NCBI GenBank assembly: GCA_012064385.1
Contig: QRDG01001975.1
Span: 946,918-1,010,917 of the forward strand
DNA length: 64,000 nt
Reading direction: 5' to 3'
DNA from: Puccinellia tenuiflora
Taxonomy: Eukaryota; Streptophyta; Magnoliopsida; Poales; Poaceae
Shown one piece after another: positions 34,184 through 47,600 of this stretch. Numbering within the stretch: position 1 is the stretch's first letter; every line of letters begins with the position of its first letter. The position numbers were made by a program, and so were the translations under genes. The notes beneath the pieces were generated by a model. That model had not been told where the DNA came from, did not search any database, and saw only the letters and a list, made by a program, of their open reading frames with translations.

Positions 34184-36036
34184 CCAACCACTGCCACTTC
34201 AACAACCACCCTTGTCGAGCCATTCGCGGTCTGAGGGCTGGACTTTCCGGGACCTTTCGCGCGAGCGCTCGAGGGCTACCCTCGGTGCTCCCCTCGGTGC
34301 TCAAGGGCCTCAAGCCAAGAAGCTTCAAGCGCCTCAAGGCCAGCGGCAAGCTCGGGATCGATCAGCTCTCCTCGGGGGCTGAGCCCCTCTCGGGAGCATC
34401 ACGCCACCCCTCGCCGAGGACCCGTCTTTCGCGAGCCTGATCCCCTCGCCAGGCTCGGGGGCTCGCGCCACCCTCGTCTAGGCTCCGGCCTTCTCCCGGG
34501 GCTCCGCCCTTCGCGAGGCTGATCCCCTCGCGAGGCCCCGGTCCTCGCCGGAGACCACCCGTGCAGCCATGGTAAAAACGTTTAGGCTCCGGCCTTTCTC
34601 CCGAGGTTCCGGCCTTCGCGAGGCTGATCCCCTCGCGAGGCCCCGGTCCTCGCTGGAGACACCCCGTGCAGCCACGGTAAAAACGTTCAGGCTCCGGCCT
34701 TCTCCCGAGGCTCCGCCCTTTGCGAGGCTGATCCCCTCGCGAGGCCCCGGTCCTCGCTGGAGACACCCCGTGCAGCCACGGTAAAAACATCAAGGCTTCC
34801 TCTCCGTGACAGCCACCCCGTGCAGCCACGGTAAAAACGTCGTGGCCAAGGTCACATCCTCCACGAGGAACAATTTCGGGCTCCCCTCTCTACTATACGC
34901 TGCCGCGGGCCGTTCGAGAAGACTCCCAAGCCACCGCGCCTCGGCAAGGTGACTTCTTCAAGCACCATGCCTTGGCGAGGTGGATCCCCATGCCCAGCCA
35001 TGGTGGACCGCAGGCTCTACAAGCCACCCCCGCATAGGGGCCCCCTCTGAGCTCTCTCTACATGCGTCGCCCCGGGCACGCCCCCTCGAGAGTCTCAGCC
35101 ACAGCATGTGGAACCCTATGCCTGACATGGCAGATTTTTTCTGTTTCTGGCTACGCCAGTGTAATGAACCTCTATTTCAGGTCACTTTGAACCTTTGCGC
35201 TTCGCGCCAGCATATGTTGTTGCTTTGGTAAGCTTCTATGTTATTGCTGATTCATCCTTGCTCGTATGATCCCTCCTGTGTATCTCGCGAGCGGGGGCTG
35301 GACATGGTGCCTGTGCTTCGGGAGCATCCCAGCTGCGCCTAAAACCCAAGGAATCCGAGCTCTGAACTCACGGGTCAGCTTTCATGCATGTCAACTCCCA
35401 AGGAGCTCTGAACTCATGGACCGGCTCCCGTGCACGTCAACTCACCAAGGACCTTGGTGCATGTTCTCCTCGCGAGACACACATGAAGGAACCTACGAGC
35501 ACGCATGAAGTCGTCTAGCTATGTATTGCTTGTGGGTACGCCTATCTGTCAAAACGCAGGAAACAGGTCCAAAATACCTCGTCAGGGAACCGACACCCTC
35601 TCCAAGGCAAAAACACCTCATCAGGGAACCAACACCCTCTCCAAGGAAAAACGCCTCGTGAAGCTAAGTCCAAACACTTGTTTGAAATCCCTTTCGCTGG
35701 TTTTCGTCCCTCGAGGCTCTTTTCTCTCTCCCGCGCCTCATGGGCTGCTTGCACGTTAAAGGGGAGCCCCAAGCATCGCGACTTGGGAGCTCTTACCTCT
35801 TGAGGCCTCACGCACCCCCTGGCCTTGTGGAGCCCTGACTCTCGCATACCGAAGCGGCGGTGTAGCGCTAAGAGAGGGTCATAAGACGTAGAGCGAAAAA
35901 GACATGAAAGGGAAGACAAAAGCCTCACGAGGGATATTCACCAAGCAAACAAAGCTTAAAGCCAGTCTTTACCAAAGCTATTACAAATGAAATGCTAAGA
36001 TAATCCGTGCCTCTGCACATCCAGATACAGGAGAAC
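34184..36036 (+). other. Non-coding middle region of element B
   Basis: It contains the tandem array at 34481-34850 and many CTCGCGAGG words, then AT-richer unique sequence. No coding frame is convincing. The antisense gene ends just right of it at 36037. Confidence 0.5.
34481..34850. repeat. ~104-bp tandem repeat, three copies and a partial fourth
   Basis: Units begin GGCTCCGGCCTT at 34481, 34585 and 34690; a partial unit starts at 34794. Each includes GAGGCTGATCCCCTCGCGAG and ends CGTGCAGCCACGGTAAAAAC. Spacing is 104-105 bp. It lies in the non-coding part of element B between gag and the antisense gene. Confidence 0.85.
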
Positions 36037-39000
36037 TCAGGCCGTCGCGCCTCCTGAGGTGCCCGCTCCATCCACGGTAGCCTCCTCCTCCTCCTCTAGG
36101 GCATCCTCCTCGTCGTCGCCATCGACCACGACTTGGTCGAACTTCTTGGCGTACGCATCGGCGGCTTCCCGCGCCTTCTTGCTGATGTCGACCGGCGCCG
36201 TCACGGCCTCGAGGTCAAGCGAGGGCTGGAGTCTCATGAGGTTGCTGAAGATGCGGCTGGTGGCGATGACGAGGAGATCGCGGCTCTCCTCCATGACGCG
36301 CTCGTCGAAGCCCTTCGCGGTCTCTTCAAGCTTTTCGAGGAATTGCTCGAAGAAGAACGAGTACGCGGCCTCGTCGTCGCCCCCTGCGGAAAAGGGGGGA
36401 ACCTCGATCCTCAGGTCATCACCAACGGCGCGTGCGCGGGCCACCAAGCCTTGGAGAATGCGCTGGCGTTGGCGCGACATGGTCTGGAGGACCTGCGCGT
36501 TGTCCCGTGCCCGCTCCACGAGGTCCACGACCGGCCCCACCTGCTGCTGGAGCACGCTCAGCTCCCCCTTCAAGGCGGTAGCCTCCTTCTCCGCGCGAGC
36601 CTGGGCCTCCTTGGCGCTCTGAAGGTGGGAAGCCATCTGCTTCTCCCCCTTCTCAAGCTCCTGGATGTGGTCCTGGAGCTCCTTGCGTTTCATTTTGAAG
36701 CGGTCCTCCTGCTTCTTGGCCTTCTCATCATAGTCCTTGGAGAGAGTCTCGCGGATGAGCTTGACCTTGGTGTCACCCTCTTCCTGGACTCTCTTATGCT
36801 TCACCGCAAAGTCGGCGTTGGACTTCTCATGGCGCTCCACGTAGGTGGCCTCGTTCTTGGCCACCAGGCCCTCGCGTTCCTGCAGCTGCCCCTCGCGGGT
36901 GGTCGGGTCCTCCTCGAGCAGCTGGACCTGCTCCTCACGTTGGCGCAGCTCCTTCTCGCGGAGGGAGAGCTCTCCCTCACGCCGCGTCAGATCTGCCTCG
37001 CGCGGCGCCAGATGCCCCTCGCGAGCATCCAGCAGCTCGCGGAGCCCTTCAGGGTGGCCTCTACAACCTTGGAGTCCGCAATGAATTTCTGCTCTACGGC
37101 CGCTATCTCCTGTTGCTTGGAGGCGGTCTCCGCCTCGAGCGCCTCCCTTGCGGCGTCCAGCTGCTCCATGGTCTCCGCCGCTCCCTGCTTCACGCTGTCG
37201 CGGGTCTCTGCGGCGAAGCGCATGGCCTTTTGGCGGGCCGCCAGGGCCGCCGCGTCCTGCCGGCGGCAGCTCTCCACGCTCTCGTAGAATAGGGCCCAGC
37301 CCTCGTCGAGTCTCGCCCTCTCCTCCGCCTGGGCGAGCTCCTCTTCAGCGAGCTGCGCCTCCAGCTCTTCAAGCGTCCTCCACGCCTGGCCAAGGACGGC
37401 TTGGCGATGAACCGCTTGGCGCCGCGCCTGCCGCAGCGCCAAGGTCCCCGCATCGCTGCGGGGTGCAGAGATCTCGCCCCTTGGCGGGGCGCTAGAGGCA
37501 CCCTGCCTTGGGCTCACGGCCGCCTCCGGTGCAGCCCGGGGGCTCGCGAGGACGCCCTCCTCGCCTCCCGCCTCAGGGGTCCTCTGAGGGCTCGCGTGGG
37601 CGCCTTCCTCGCCCCCTGCGTCAGGGGTCCTCCGGGGGCTCGCGTGGGCGTCAGCATCGCCTCCCGCGTCTGGAGCCCGCTGGGGGCTGGGCGCCCTCTC
37701 GCCCCCAGCTCTCGTATCTGTGGGCTCCGGAGGCGCCTCCTCCTCCTGCCTCTCGGGGGCGCCTCCCGCCCCCTCTGTGGTGGTCGCGCCCGCCGCGGGC
37801 GCGGGCGCGTCTGTCCTCTGTGTGGGAGCCTCCTCCTCCGGGGGTGGCTCCATGACGATCTCCTCGATCGCCTCCTCCTCCTCATCCGGCCTCGCGGAGG
37901 CTCGGGCTGTGTCGGCCGCCGTCTCCTCCTCCGCCGCCCTCTGCGGTACAGGAGGAAGAACGGTCTGGGCGGGCGGCAGCACCACCTCGACGACGTCGTC
38001 ATCCTCCTCCTCGCGGCGCTCGCCCGTGGGAGGAGCAGCCGCGTGCTGCGGCTCGTCAGCCACCGGCGGCGCTACAGTGGCGTCAGCTACCACCAGTAGC
38101 GCTGCGGTGGCGACAGCGGCCTCCCCAAGCTTGCGGAGCCGCCGTTTCTTCGGTACCACAGGATTCCTGAAGACAAACAAGCAGAAGATCCGTCAAGAGG
38201 ATTCTCAGAAGCAAAATGCTGAAAGAAAAAGAAGAACCGAGGCTTACTCGTCGGCCATCCTCCACACTATTTTCTTCGCCTTCGGAGGCTGGGGGCTGCT
38301 CACCCTGGCCTCCTCGTGAGGCCCTCCTGCCTCCTCTCGGGCGGCGTCCCTCCCTGCCGAGGCGTTCCTGTCGTGGAGGGCCTTGGTGCGGGGCTCGCGG
38401 CGTCCTCCCCTGTTGCCGCTCTCCTCCTCCTCCTCCTCTACGATGCGTCGGGAGCGGGCGACACGGAAGGCGTCCTCATCGCCACTGGAGGAGATCTCCT
38501 GGAGGTCCTCGCCAGGCGGCACGTTCGTTGAGGAGCCCGCGTTGCCTACCGAGGGGCCGGCGCCTCTCGAGGCCTCGTCCTCGCCAAAGAGGTTGGCGCC
38601 TCTTGAGGCCTCGTCCTCGCCAGAGGGGTTGGCGCCTCTCGAGGCCTCGTCCTCGCCAGAATCTTCGACATCGTCCGGCTCCGGTGAGTCGCCCACCTGC
38701 TCCAGCTCCGTAGCCCACGGGTTGCTGCGGGACCCGACGAGCCTTGTAGGCCTGATGCCCTATTCGTCGAAGATGGGCAGGAGTTCGCGGGCCTCGCTCA
38801 CGTTCTCCTCCGTATAAGAGAACAGCGGCAAGGCGTCGTCGTTGGCTGGGGACGGAACGGACGCCGTGGCGAAGAGGACCCGCATGACCTGCTTCAGCTC
38901 GTCCGAGGTGAAGTCGTCTGCACTCAGGCGCATCCTGTCGTCCGAGCCTGAGTACGTCCACATGGGCTCCGAGTGCCACTTGAGAGGAGCAATACGGCGT

Positions 39001-39755
39001 GTGACGAAATCCTTCGCCACCATCTGGCCGGTGAGCCCGGCCTCGCGGAGCACCTGAATGCGCTCGTACACCGCCTCAAGCTTGGGGCCCTCGAAGTCGC
39101 CGCTCGCCCAACGCGCCCACTTCTTCGGGGGCACCACGGGCACCTCCAGGTGGCGGTTCGACGACTTGGTGCTGACAAAGAACCACTTCTGGCGGAAATC
39201 CTCCACCTTCTTCGTCACTTTGGTGATGGCGTTCTCACCAAGCCACGCGATGGGGATGTAGTCTTCGCTCCAGGCGGCGGCGACACGGAAGGAGACGCAT
39301 CTGAACCGCTCGTTCGACGCGGTGCTCCGGAGGGCGTAGAAGCTGCGGAAGAGCGCCACCGAGGGGTGGACTCCAACGTACGCCTTGCAAAGATAGGCGA
39401 AGATGGCAAGGATAAGGATGGAGTTTGGGTGGAGATGAAGCAGTTGGATCCGATACGCCTCGAGGATCCCCATGAGAAAGCTGGAGAAGGGGGGAACGAG
39501 GCCGGCGTAGAGGGTGTGAAGGAAGATGGGGTAGTACCCCGCACCGACCTTGCTGCTGCTGGGCGCCATGCTTGTGGTGCCGAGCTCGTGGGTGTTGGCG
39601 GCCGCCAGGTGGCGCACCTTCTCGAGCGCCGCCGCACGGACGCGGGTTTCCGGCATCGCCCCCTGGGATGCAGCACCCCGTGCCGCCGCTGCCAACATGC
39701 CAGTCTGCACTGCGGCCTTGCCCCTCTGGTCGGCGGTTGCTCTCTTGGGCGCCAT
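36037..39755 (-). pseudogene. Antisense gene of element B: gypsy-type 'putative transposase' domain plus coiled coil, one intron, two lesions
   Basis: ATG at 39755 opens a 331-codon frame with a domain known in plants as 'putative gypsy type transposon' (Pfam PF04195 by recall): FLHTLYAGLVPPFSSF, LHLHPNSILILAIFAYLC, VGVHPSVALFRSFYALR, KKWFFV-like and WHSEPMWTYSG. A TAG at 38762-38760 is followed by the same open frame to 38244, with three 12-residue repeats GEDEASRGAN. A GT-AG intron (about 38254 to 38170: GTAAGC...TCTTCAG) joins MADE to NPVVPKKRRLRKLG in frame. An acidic, proline-rich linker follows (to about 37050), then a one-base shift near 37040, then a long coiled coil ending in an acidic tail at 36037. 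The role is unknown; antisense extra ORFs are documented in Tat-like gypsy elements. Confidence 0.7.
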
Positions 39756-40054
39756 GGATGCGGTGGAGATGAAGACCCTGGAGTTGGAGTGCTCTGGGAA
39801 GAAGGAGCTGTTTGGGGGAAGAGTGCGGCGGAGTTATGGTAAAGTTATGAGTGCAGCCTGCGCGTCCAGGCTTTATTGACCGGCTCTCGAATCATGGCGG
39901 GCCCCGCCACGTCACCCGTTGTAGCCGAGGAGGTCGTGGCCTCAGGCGCAACCGTTGCGCTCCACGTGTCACGGCCCAGGCAGGCACCGTTGGGCCCTCG
40001 ATGCTTCGCCTCCATCCATGGGCCTCGGCATGCCCATCGCGGGCCCGGGGCTAC

Positions 40055-41099
40055 TGTCGGCACAGTGGAAACCAGGGTACCACGGGCCGGCCTGCCAGGG
40101 CCCACAAGATTCTTCAGAAGATTTCGCTAAGGACCAGGCTCTCCAAGCCTGGCGAGCCTCGCGAGGGACCTTTTCTCCTCGCCGAGGGTTTTCTCCCTTG
40201 GCAAGGAACCTCTCCTCGAGAGGGCATCTCGGACGCCACCAGCAAATTCTGCTAAGGACCAAGCCGAAAGGCTCGGCGAGGCCTTTTGCCTCGCGAGGCT
40301 TCCTTCCTCTCGAAGCCAGCTCTGCCTCCGCGGCAGAGCGCACATGGGCTCTGCATCCTCCGCAGAGTGACGACCGTGCCAGCGCGCGGTGACAGCAGCG
40401 CCACAGTTGCCATTTCCGTGTATAAAGGAGTCAACAAAGCTGCACCAGGCAAAGGAGCCCCAAGGATTGCCACTTTGGTGATAAGGGAACCGTCTGCAGC
40501 TACCCTCCAAGGACGACGTCACCGTGGGTCACCTCCCACCTCAGCAGCGCCAGCCCACCGCCCTGTTTGGACGGTGGCTTTCTCCAGCTTTGGTGACGCC
40601 GCCCCCTGCCATGGACCGTGTCCATGGACTTTACCTTTATGGTGGACTCTACCTTTATTGTGCACCGCACCTCCTCCTTCGTCGCCATGTGGTAGCCCTT
40701 CCCGCCAAGATGTTTTGGGGGAAGAGGCCCGAGACGCATATAAAAGGAGGAGGAGCCCGTTCGGGCAGAGGGTTGGTTGGTTCCAAGATTCACAAGCCAA
40801 AACCCTAGATCTGAGGTTAGCAGTAGCCATTGTTAGCCGCCCAGAGCTCGCCAAGCTAGCCCTGTACTAAAACCTCTCCAAGCAAGTGCAATACAACTCG
40901 AGGCAGGACGTAGGGGTTTTACCTCACTTAGAGGGCCCTGAACCTGGGTAAGACCGTGTGTTCCTCTCTGCAGAGCTTCCCCGCAGCGATCCAGGCGAGC
41001 ACCGTCGCCGAGGCACGTTGAGGGTTGTTTGATTCCGTGTTCAGCCCCTTACTCGATCCTTCGTGAGACACACCCAGTTCCTGGGACAGTTCTCCGACA
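40055..41099 (+). repeat. Right LTR of element B
   Basis: It matches 30865-31924 closely. A TATA box lies at about 40738-40746. The purine-rich GGGCCCGGGGCTAC immediately upstream (40041-40054) is the probable polypurine tract. TTCTT follows at 41100. Confidence 0.92.
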
Positions 41100-41104
41100 T
41101 TCTT

Positions 41105-41651
41105 CATCTCAGCAAGTGTAGCCTTATGTGACCTCTCAATCACTCGTGTGGGTACTATTGGTATACATGAATACCATAATACTTCACTTTTGGACACGTG
41201 TACTGCTCCATAACCTCCATGAAATGGTCTCTCATTGCATATTGCATGGCTTCATATATCCAACTCACCATTATCATCCTCTTATGTTCTCTTCTTCTTC
41301 CATCATCACCTCATGATAGGGTCCTACTTCATAGGATGCTATCATCAATGATACCACATAGATATCACCGACTTGGGATATAACACTCTTTGGTATATCT
41401 ATTGTATAGGACATTGTCTCAACCGGTATACCAGCTTTAGAAACAAAAAAACAATATAGATAAGTACAATACCTATAGAAGAATAGATCAGAATACTCTA
41501 TATAAGTATGATGTTATTATTCTGAAGTGAATAACCACCATAAGTTATAGAAAGATATAGTTTAGATAAAATAACTTCCTATAGTCTTTACCAACCTACA
41601 AGTCTCCTAAAAGGGTTTTAAACCTAAGATCGCTTTTGCTCTGATACCATC
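41105..41651 (-). mobile_element. Internal region of element E next to its 5' LTR, with primer-binding site
   Basis: The sequence continues that left of element B once the TTCTT duplication is removed. At 41638-41649 minus reads TGGTATCAGAGC, the classic initiator tRNA-Met primer site, 2 bp from the LTR. No gag frame follows it in the ~1.4 kb retained, consistent with a non-coding LARD-type element. Confidence 0.75.
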
Positions 41652-44600
41652 TGCGGTGACCCAGCACACCACTGCATGTTGTAGTGCGCAAGTCGTTGAC
41701 ATAACACTCACAAAAGGACTTATCCGTGAATATTACATCCCTCATAGTAGTACAACAGAAACATAGCAGGTCCAAGGTAACACTATAGGATTACAACAAT
41801 ATTCAATACAAAATCTTGAGAACCTCCTTTATATAAAAGCAAGCCTCATACAAATGAAATCCAGAAAAGATCCAATTCGTATCACTAAGCTGGAGATTAG
41901 CTCTAGCTCTATTCCTAATCCACTACTACTATTGTCATAGCCCTAATCTATTCCATATGGAACATCTTTATCCATGATTTCACTCGTTCCTCCAATAGGC
42001 GCTGTCTCCTCCATTGGCAGTGTGGTCTGCGTGTATGCCATTGACAATGCTGGCTTTTCTCCTCTGTTGTCCTTGTTGTCGTCGTTCTTTTGTTGACGAA
42101 GTAGCGCTCGACTCCTTCAAGCTCCACCATGTTGACTTGATTTCTTGTGGAAGACCTCCTCAACATTGTGATGGATATCTAGCAACTCCCTTGATGGCTC
42201 CAAAAGTCTAAGCAGGGGGTCAAATGGGAAGGGGTGAGTATTACTCAGCAAGTTCTGAATATATAGAGATAAGGTGTTTCATGCACTAGCTACTGCCAAA
42301 ACCTCAGGTCTTTGGCATAGATGCAAGTTTTTGCAAACATTTCTTCAAAGGATAGATTTTATTCTGAAAACTATGTCCACAGCCTCCACCGGTCTTGTGA
42401 ATCCAAATGGGACTCCATTCCGGCCTCGATCTCGTAGTTCCATTCCGGGAACATGGTTGTGATATCACAAATTTGTTGTTTGACTCTGCAGAGTTGCATC
42501 ACTTTACCCAACAGTTGCCTGGCCCTATATATGCTCTCTTTACACTCCATGAGTGTTATAGCCAAGACTCAGGACATCCAGCCATGTGGAGCTTCTCCCA
42601 AATCAACACACATCCGCCCATTTATGATGCGGTAGGGGAATCATGTTCCACGCATACCCATCACCCCTCCCGAGCTTCCCCACCAATTACCCCGTCGGGC
42701 AGGAAGAGCACGCGCTTCCACGCTGTTGGCCGCCGCAACGACCCAACCCGGTGTAGGCCTGCCAAGGATATGCGGATGAGAAAAGAAGCCTCTGACTGAC
42801 CCCGCCTATACAAAGTCTGTTGGTTGATGCTTTCACTACAGCGAAAGGATCACTGGAACATGGGTTATTAACTTCCTAAGGATATATACCTTCCCATACG
42901 ATGGAACACCGTACCTATTCATCTTACCATTGTTCCACCGCCAACCAATAGTATATACCACATCATTCGAAAATACTTTTTCTTTTTGATGCAAGTGAAA
43001 GGAACGTATAAGTAACTTTGCAAGTACTTTGATAAAAATACATCAAACGGTATGCAAGAATGAACTTGCCTATGATAAAGGTGGCAATTCATGTCCTTCG
43101 GGGTTCTAGGGTTCGCGGTAAAACCCCGATATCTGAAAGTAGCAATGTAGTCCCGGTAAGGACTACTGAAACACTGTCAAGATGCTATTATGCATAGATA
43201 TGAGATGCATCGTAAAATCCCCAAAAATACCCAAGATCACAAGTGTAAGCTTCGTTTTACTTGGTACTTTGATAACATTGTATTCTTTGGTTTAGGGTTG
43301 TTTCATTATCTTTAGGTGATGTTGTTTATTACTTAAGGATTTTGATAAGATTTAGATGAATGATTATATAAGATTTACTTGATTACTTAATCACTTGCAA
43401 ATGTTTATTTAAAAGTGTTTGAACTAGTTGATATAACTTCCTTAATTGTAAGTAGTTACTTATTCAATTTTTCTTTAGTTAACCAATTTCAAATATTATC
43501 AACACAAGCGTGAATGAATTTTAGATGAATTCTTCTTTGTGTGTTTTATCTAGGATGAGTTACAGGACAGTCATTTATAGAATGTAATAAAGTTCAAATT
43601 ATATATTTCGAACTTATTACTAATTTTTCCAATTGTTCTTCTTTTAGAAAATAATTATTTTTGAAAAAAGTTCAATTCATTTCCACTTAAGGATCCTTGA
43701 ATTTTTTGTAGATAATTCAATTCACGTCCACTTAAGGATCTTTGAATTATTCACATAAGAAAATCTTTTCAAAACTTATTTTTGAAATTAATTCAAATCA
43801 TATCCACTTAAGGATCTTTGAATTTTTCACTCAAGAGAACCTTTTCAAAAAAAATGAAATAAAAATCATATTTGAAATCCTTATAAAATTTTGAGTTGAA
43901 CACATATTTTTAACTTATTATTGGGAATTTATATGAAGTTGTTGTTTTTTAATTTGAATTTGATTTAAATTTGGATTGTGAAAGGACCAAATTGCCCTTG
44001 GTCTAACTTGGTTGAACCAAGTCAAAACCGGCTCGGGTTAGTCAACCGACCGAGCCACTCTCTCATCTCTCTCTCGCGTGCTCTGCTCGATCCCCTTCTC
44101 CTCTCTGGCGATGTCGCCGGCCGCCACCCACGGCTCTGGCCGTTGCCGGCCATCTCCTACGCCTCCGGTCGCCGGTACGCCTCCGCCTGGGCTTTCTCCA
44201 CCGATTTCCTACTTACTCCCTATCCTTTCATGCTCCAGTTGGTCGCCCCTTGTTGAACCCTAACCCTAACCCGACACCGACCGGTGCTGCTCGGCCTCCT
44301 CCGTTGTCTCTCCATTAACGCCGCCTCTGCTGACTCTCGCCACGACTATGGCCTCTCTTCAAGCCTCCTGCTTGATTCCCTGCTCCATGGCGTGTTCTTC
44401 CTCCGGCTGCTCCCGCTGCCTGACCACTGCCAGCTCGGCTCCCTCTCGAGCTCTGCTCGGTCACGAGCTTCTGCGCCTCCTCGCTCAACCTCGATTTTGA
44501 CAGGATGGTGCACAGACGCAATCCGGCGTCGATTTGGTGTTGTTGCTGCTCCTGGTTTTTTTAGTGGTGGTGCTGTGATGCTGCGGCTGATATGGCTATG

Positions 44601-47600
44601 ATTCCGACGCTGGCGGGACGGCAGTACAACGACTACAACCCCGGCGTCGCCTCCTTCGTCTACTACCTTAAGATCACCTCCTCCAAGCTCTGCCTCGGCT
44701 AATATTCAACAAGGTGAGTTCTTCTTTGGTGACTGGCCATCGAGCCGATGAAATGGTTGGTCTGAGATGGTCGAGCTATTATCCCAGTTCATACTAGTGA
44801 TGGATGCCTCCCTCTAGGTGTGCTATGCTGTGTGGTGTGATGCTCCTGTTTGGATGGTTTCCTAGTCCAAGCATCTGTGATGAAAGTGATAACTTTACTC
44901 TGACGAAACTGAATCTATACTACACTGTTAGCTGAAGAAATTAAGTTATACTCATATTTGTCTGCCGGTTGATTTTAGGTCTGGTAACTTATATGCTTGA
45001 TGGCTTGCTGGATTTTTTTGTGAGCTTATTATTCTTTGTTGGATATCTTCCATCAATTTGTGCCCATGTGCTTATCTGTTGAGCATATTTCAACTTCCTG
45101 TGGTGCCTCAAATGAGTGTGCACAGGGTATAAATACATGTTCAATATGATCTAGTGCATGTGTGGTGCACTGGTGCTTGCTGGAATTATATTCATATGAC
45201 CAGTATGCATAATTTTGTGATGTAGGAATATGGAGATGTATTTCTGGACAGATTTGGTGGTGGCAACTGATAAGAATAGACGTGCTTGATTTATTTGCCT
45301 AGCCGATGATGCAAAGGCTGAGGCACAATTTGATAAGAACAGATTCTTACTAGTGTGTGCTTTAATTCTCTATGATGAGCTATACATAGCACTTCTATGC
45401 ATAACTGAGAGATACACTTCTATCCTCCTAATTGAGATATAGTTGAAGGGTAATAGGAATGATTTAAAGATGTATTTTGGGATAGATCTTGACGGTATGC
45501 CCTGCTCTCCTCTCTTTCTAGCACTGTCCTGTCAATTACAGAACTTGCTAGCACCTCTCCTCTGCCTAACACACACAAAGAATTAACCTGCTGTTGTTGA
45601 GCAGCTTGGTCTTCTGGAAAATGATGATAACCTGCGTCTTGTGGCTAGCCTGCTCCTCCTCGCTGCTTGACCTATTTCCTAGTTGTTCTAAAGATTGGGC
45701 ATGGTTTGGTGGTGTTCTTAAGATGCTATGGCTAATATGGAGGAGTATGTTTAGCTGCTGATATGATTGTGTTGATATGAGAAGAGTGTGGTGCGGCTGG
45801 TTGTTTCTTTTAATTGTGGGAAATACCATGGAGAGCAAATTCGAATTTTATGTGTGGCAAGCATGTCCTTATATAGGCCTAGCATGAGGATTACTTGGGG
45901 TTGAAGTAATAGTAGATATTTTGCTTGTGGATAGACATGCCTAGTCATTGTTCTTATCCCCTTATGTGGCATGCTTATCTACTCAAGTTTGATCATTATC
46001 TCTTGTAGGATTTATTTTTGGGCATGCCAAGTGGATTTTGTTACTAGATGGGCTTGTTGGCTAATTCTCTTATATGGGCCTTGGAATATGGATGGTGATC
46101 CAGTGGCTTTGAATTTCAGATTTGTGTGTTTTAATGATTTAACTTTCTTCCTTGGTAATTTAATACCATTGGAGAAATATGAGAATGTGAGCTTTCTTTT
46201 TATTAGGAACTTGACTAGATTAGAGGGATTGACTAATTGCCTTTGTTGCCTAAGATAATAAATATGGATCAATATTAGTTGCCTTTGTCCCATGTTGGCT
46301 TTGTATCTTGCTCCAATGGATCATGTCCCTTGTTGCCTTCTTGTCGCCTAGTTGATCCATGATGTCTCAAATGATCCAAATAATCCATTGTTGCCTTTGA
46401 TTTAATATTGATCCCTCTAGTCAATATTTGGATATTAGAGCAAGTTCCTAATATCCATTAGTTAAGTTCCAAGATTTAATTACCTCACCTTTGTGGTGAA
46501 GGCAAATATTTTAATCATAAGAAACTTTCTTTTTTGCCCCTGTTCATTTTTATTTGAAATTCAATTGCTTTTATGCATACAAAAGAGATCTGTTAACAAG
46601 GTAGCTAATCTTGTTACCAAACTACTTCTCTATAACACAAAGCCTTTCAATTTCACCCAAGTTTGACTAGAGAAGTTGTTAAGAACAACTTTGGGTTTTC
46701 TTTCTTGCTTGCTTGTTTTGTCTTGCAGGAATGGATTTGAGAAGATTTGGGAGATAAGAAGACCCAGATAAGTTGAGAAGGTCAAGTTGAAGATTTGGTT
46801 TAGGCTTTCCCTTTCTTCTTTGTATTTCTTCTTTTCTTTTGGATGAGATATGTACATTTCTATAAATATAGTAATAATTATTCTTTCCATTTAAATTTGT
46901 ATAGTTTGTATATGACCCCATTTGATTTGTTGTATCCAATTGGACATTTATATTTGAAGTGGTAATTGAGATGTACTTATTCTACATTGATGTAATATTA
47001 CTCATTCTTTCAGTTTGGGGAGTTTGTAAGATTTGTATAAGATCATTTTTGTATTCAATGGACTTTGGACATTATGATTCTAAATGTTTATGTAATGAGA
47101 TTTGTGAGATGGATTTGAGATGATGTGTGTATGAGTTAATGATATTGTAGTGTAAAGATACTTGTAAGATCATGAATGAATGATGATGTTTGATGAGGTA
47201 ATATATGTGTGAGATGAGAAATTTGTTTATGATCATGTATATAGAATGATAACTTGATATTTGTGTTTTGTATTCAATTGGGATGGATATATTGTCTTTA
47301 TAGAATTGTGATAAGAAGTGTCGAGAATTAGGAAAGGTCATGTTCGATTTGCTAGTACCTCGACAATCGACTAATTTGACCAATTAGTCTGTCAAGCAAA
47401 AAATAATTTCTTATTATTGTGATTTCAATTTCATTTTTGCATAAAGTTTATCTCGAAGTTTATTACACTTGACAGGATGATCTAAACCCTAACTCATCGA
47501 GTCGAGCGAAACATCGATCACTTTATATTCTTTATTTCAAAAGCGCGAAATTTTCCCGCATTTTCAGATGCATGCTATGCAAATGCACAAATTCTAAATC

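Larger units (their letters stand above)
30865..41099 (+). mobile_element. LTR retrotransposon B (gag plus antisense gene, non-autonomous), 10.2 kb
   Basis: LTRs 30865-31924 and 40055-41099 start TGTCGGCACAGTGG and end TTCTCCGACA; TTCTT flanks both ends (30860-30864 and 41100-41104). Gag is on plus behind a primer site. A short RT-RNase H remnant follows gag but no complete pol exists. A large antisense gene occupies 36037-39755. The LTRs are highly similar by eye, differing mainly by about 17 extra bases near 30975 in the left copy, so this is one of the youngest insertions. It lies inside element E and itself contains solo LTR S. Confidence 0.93.

Noticed and set aside
36133..37287. 384-aa plus-strand ORF rich in Leu
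   Set aside because: It is the complement of coiled-coil codons of the antisense gene; heptad Glu/Lys/Gln codons give Leu/Phe on the other strand.
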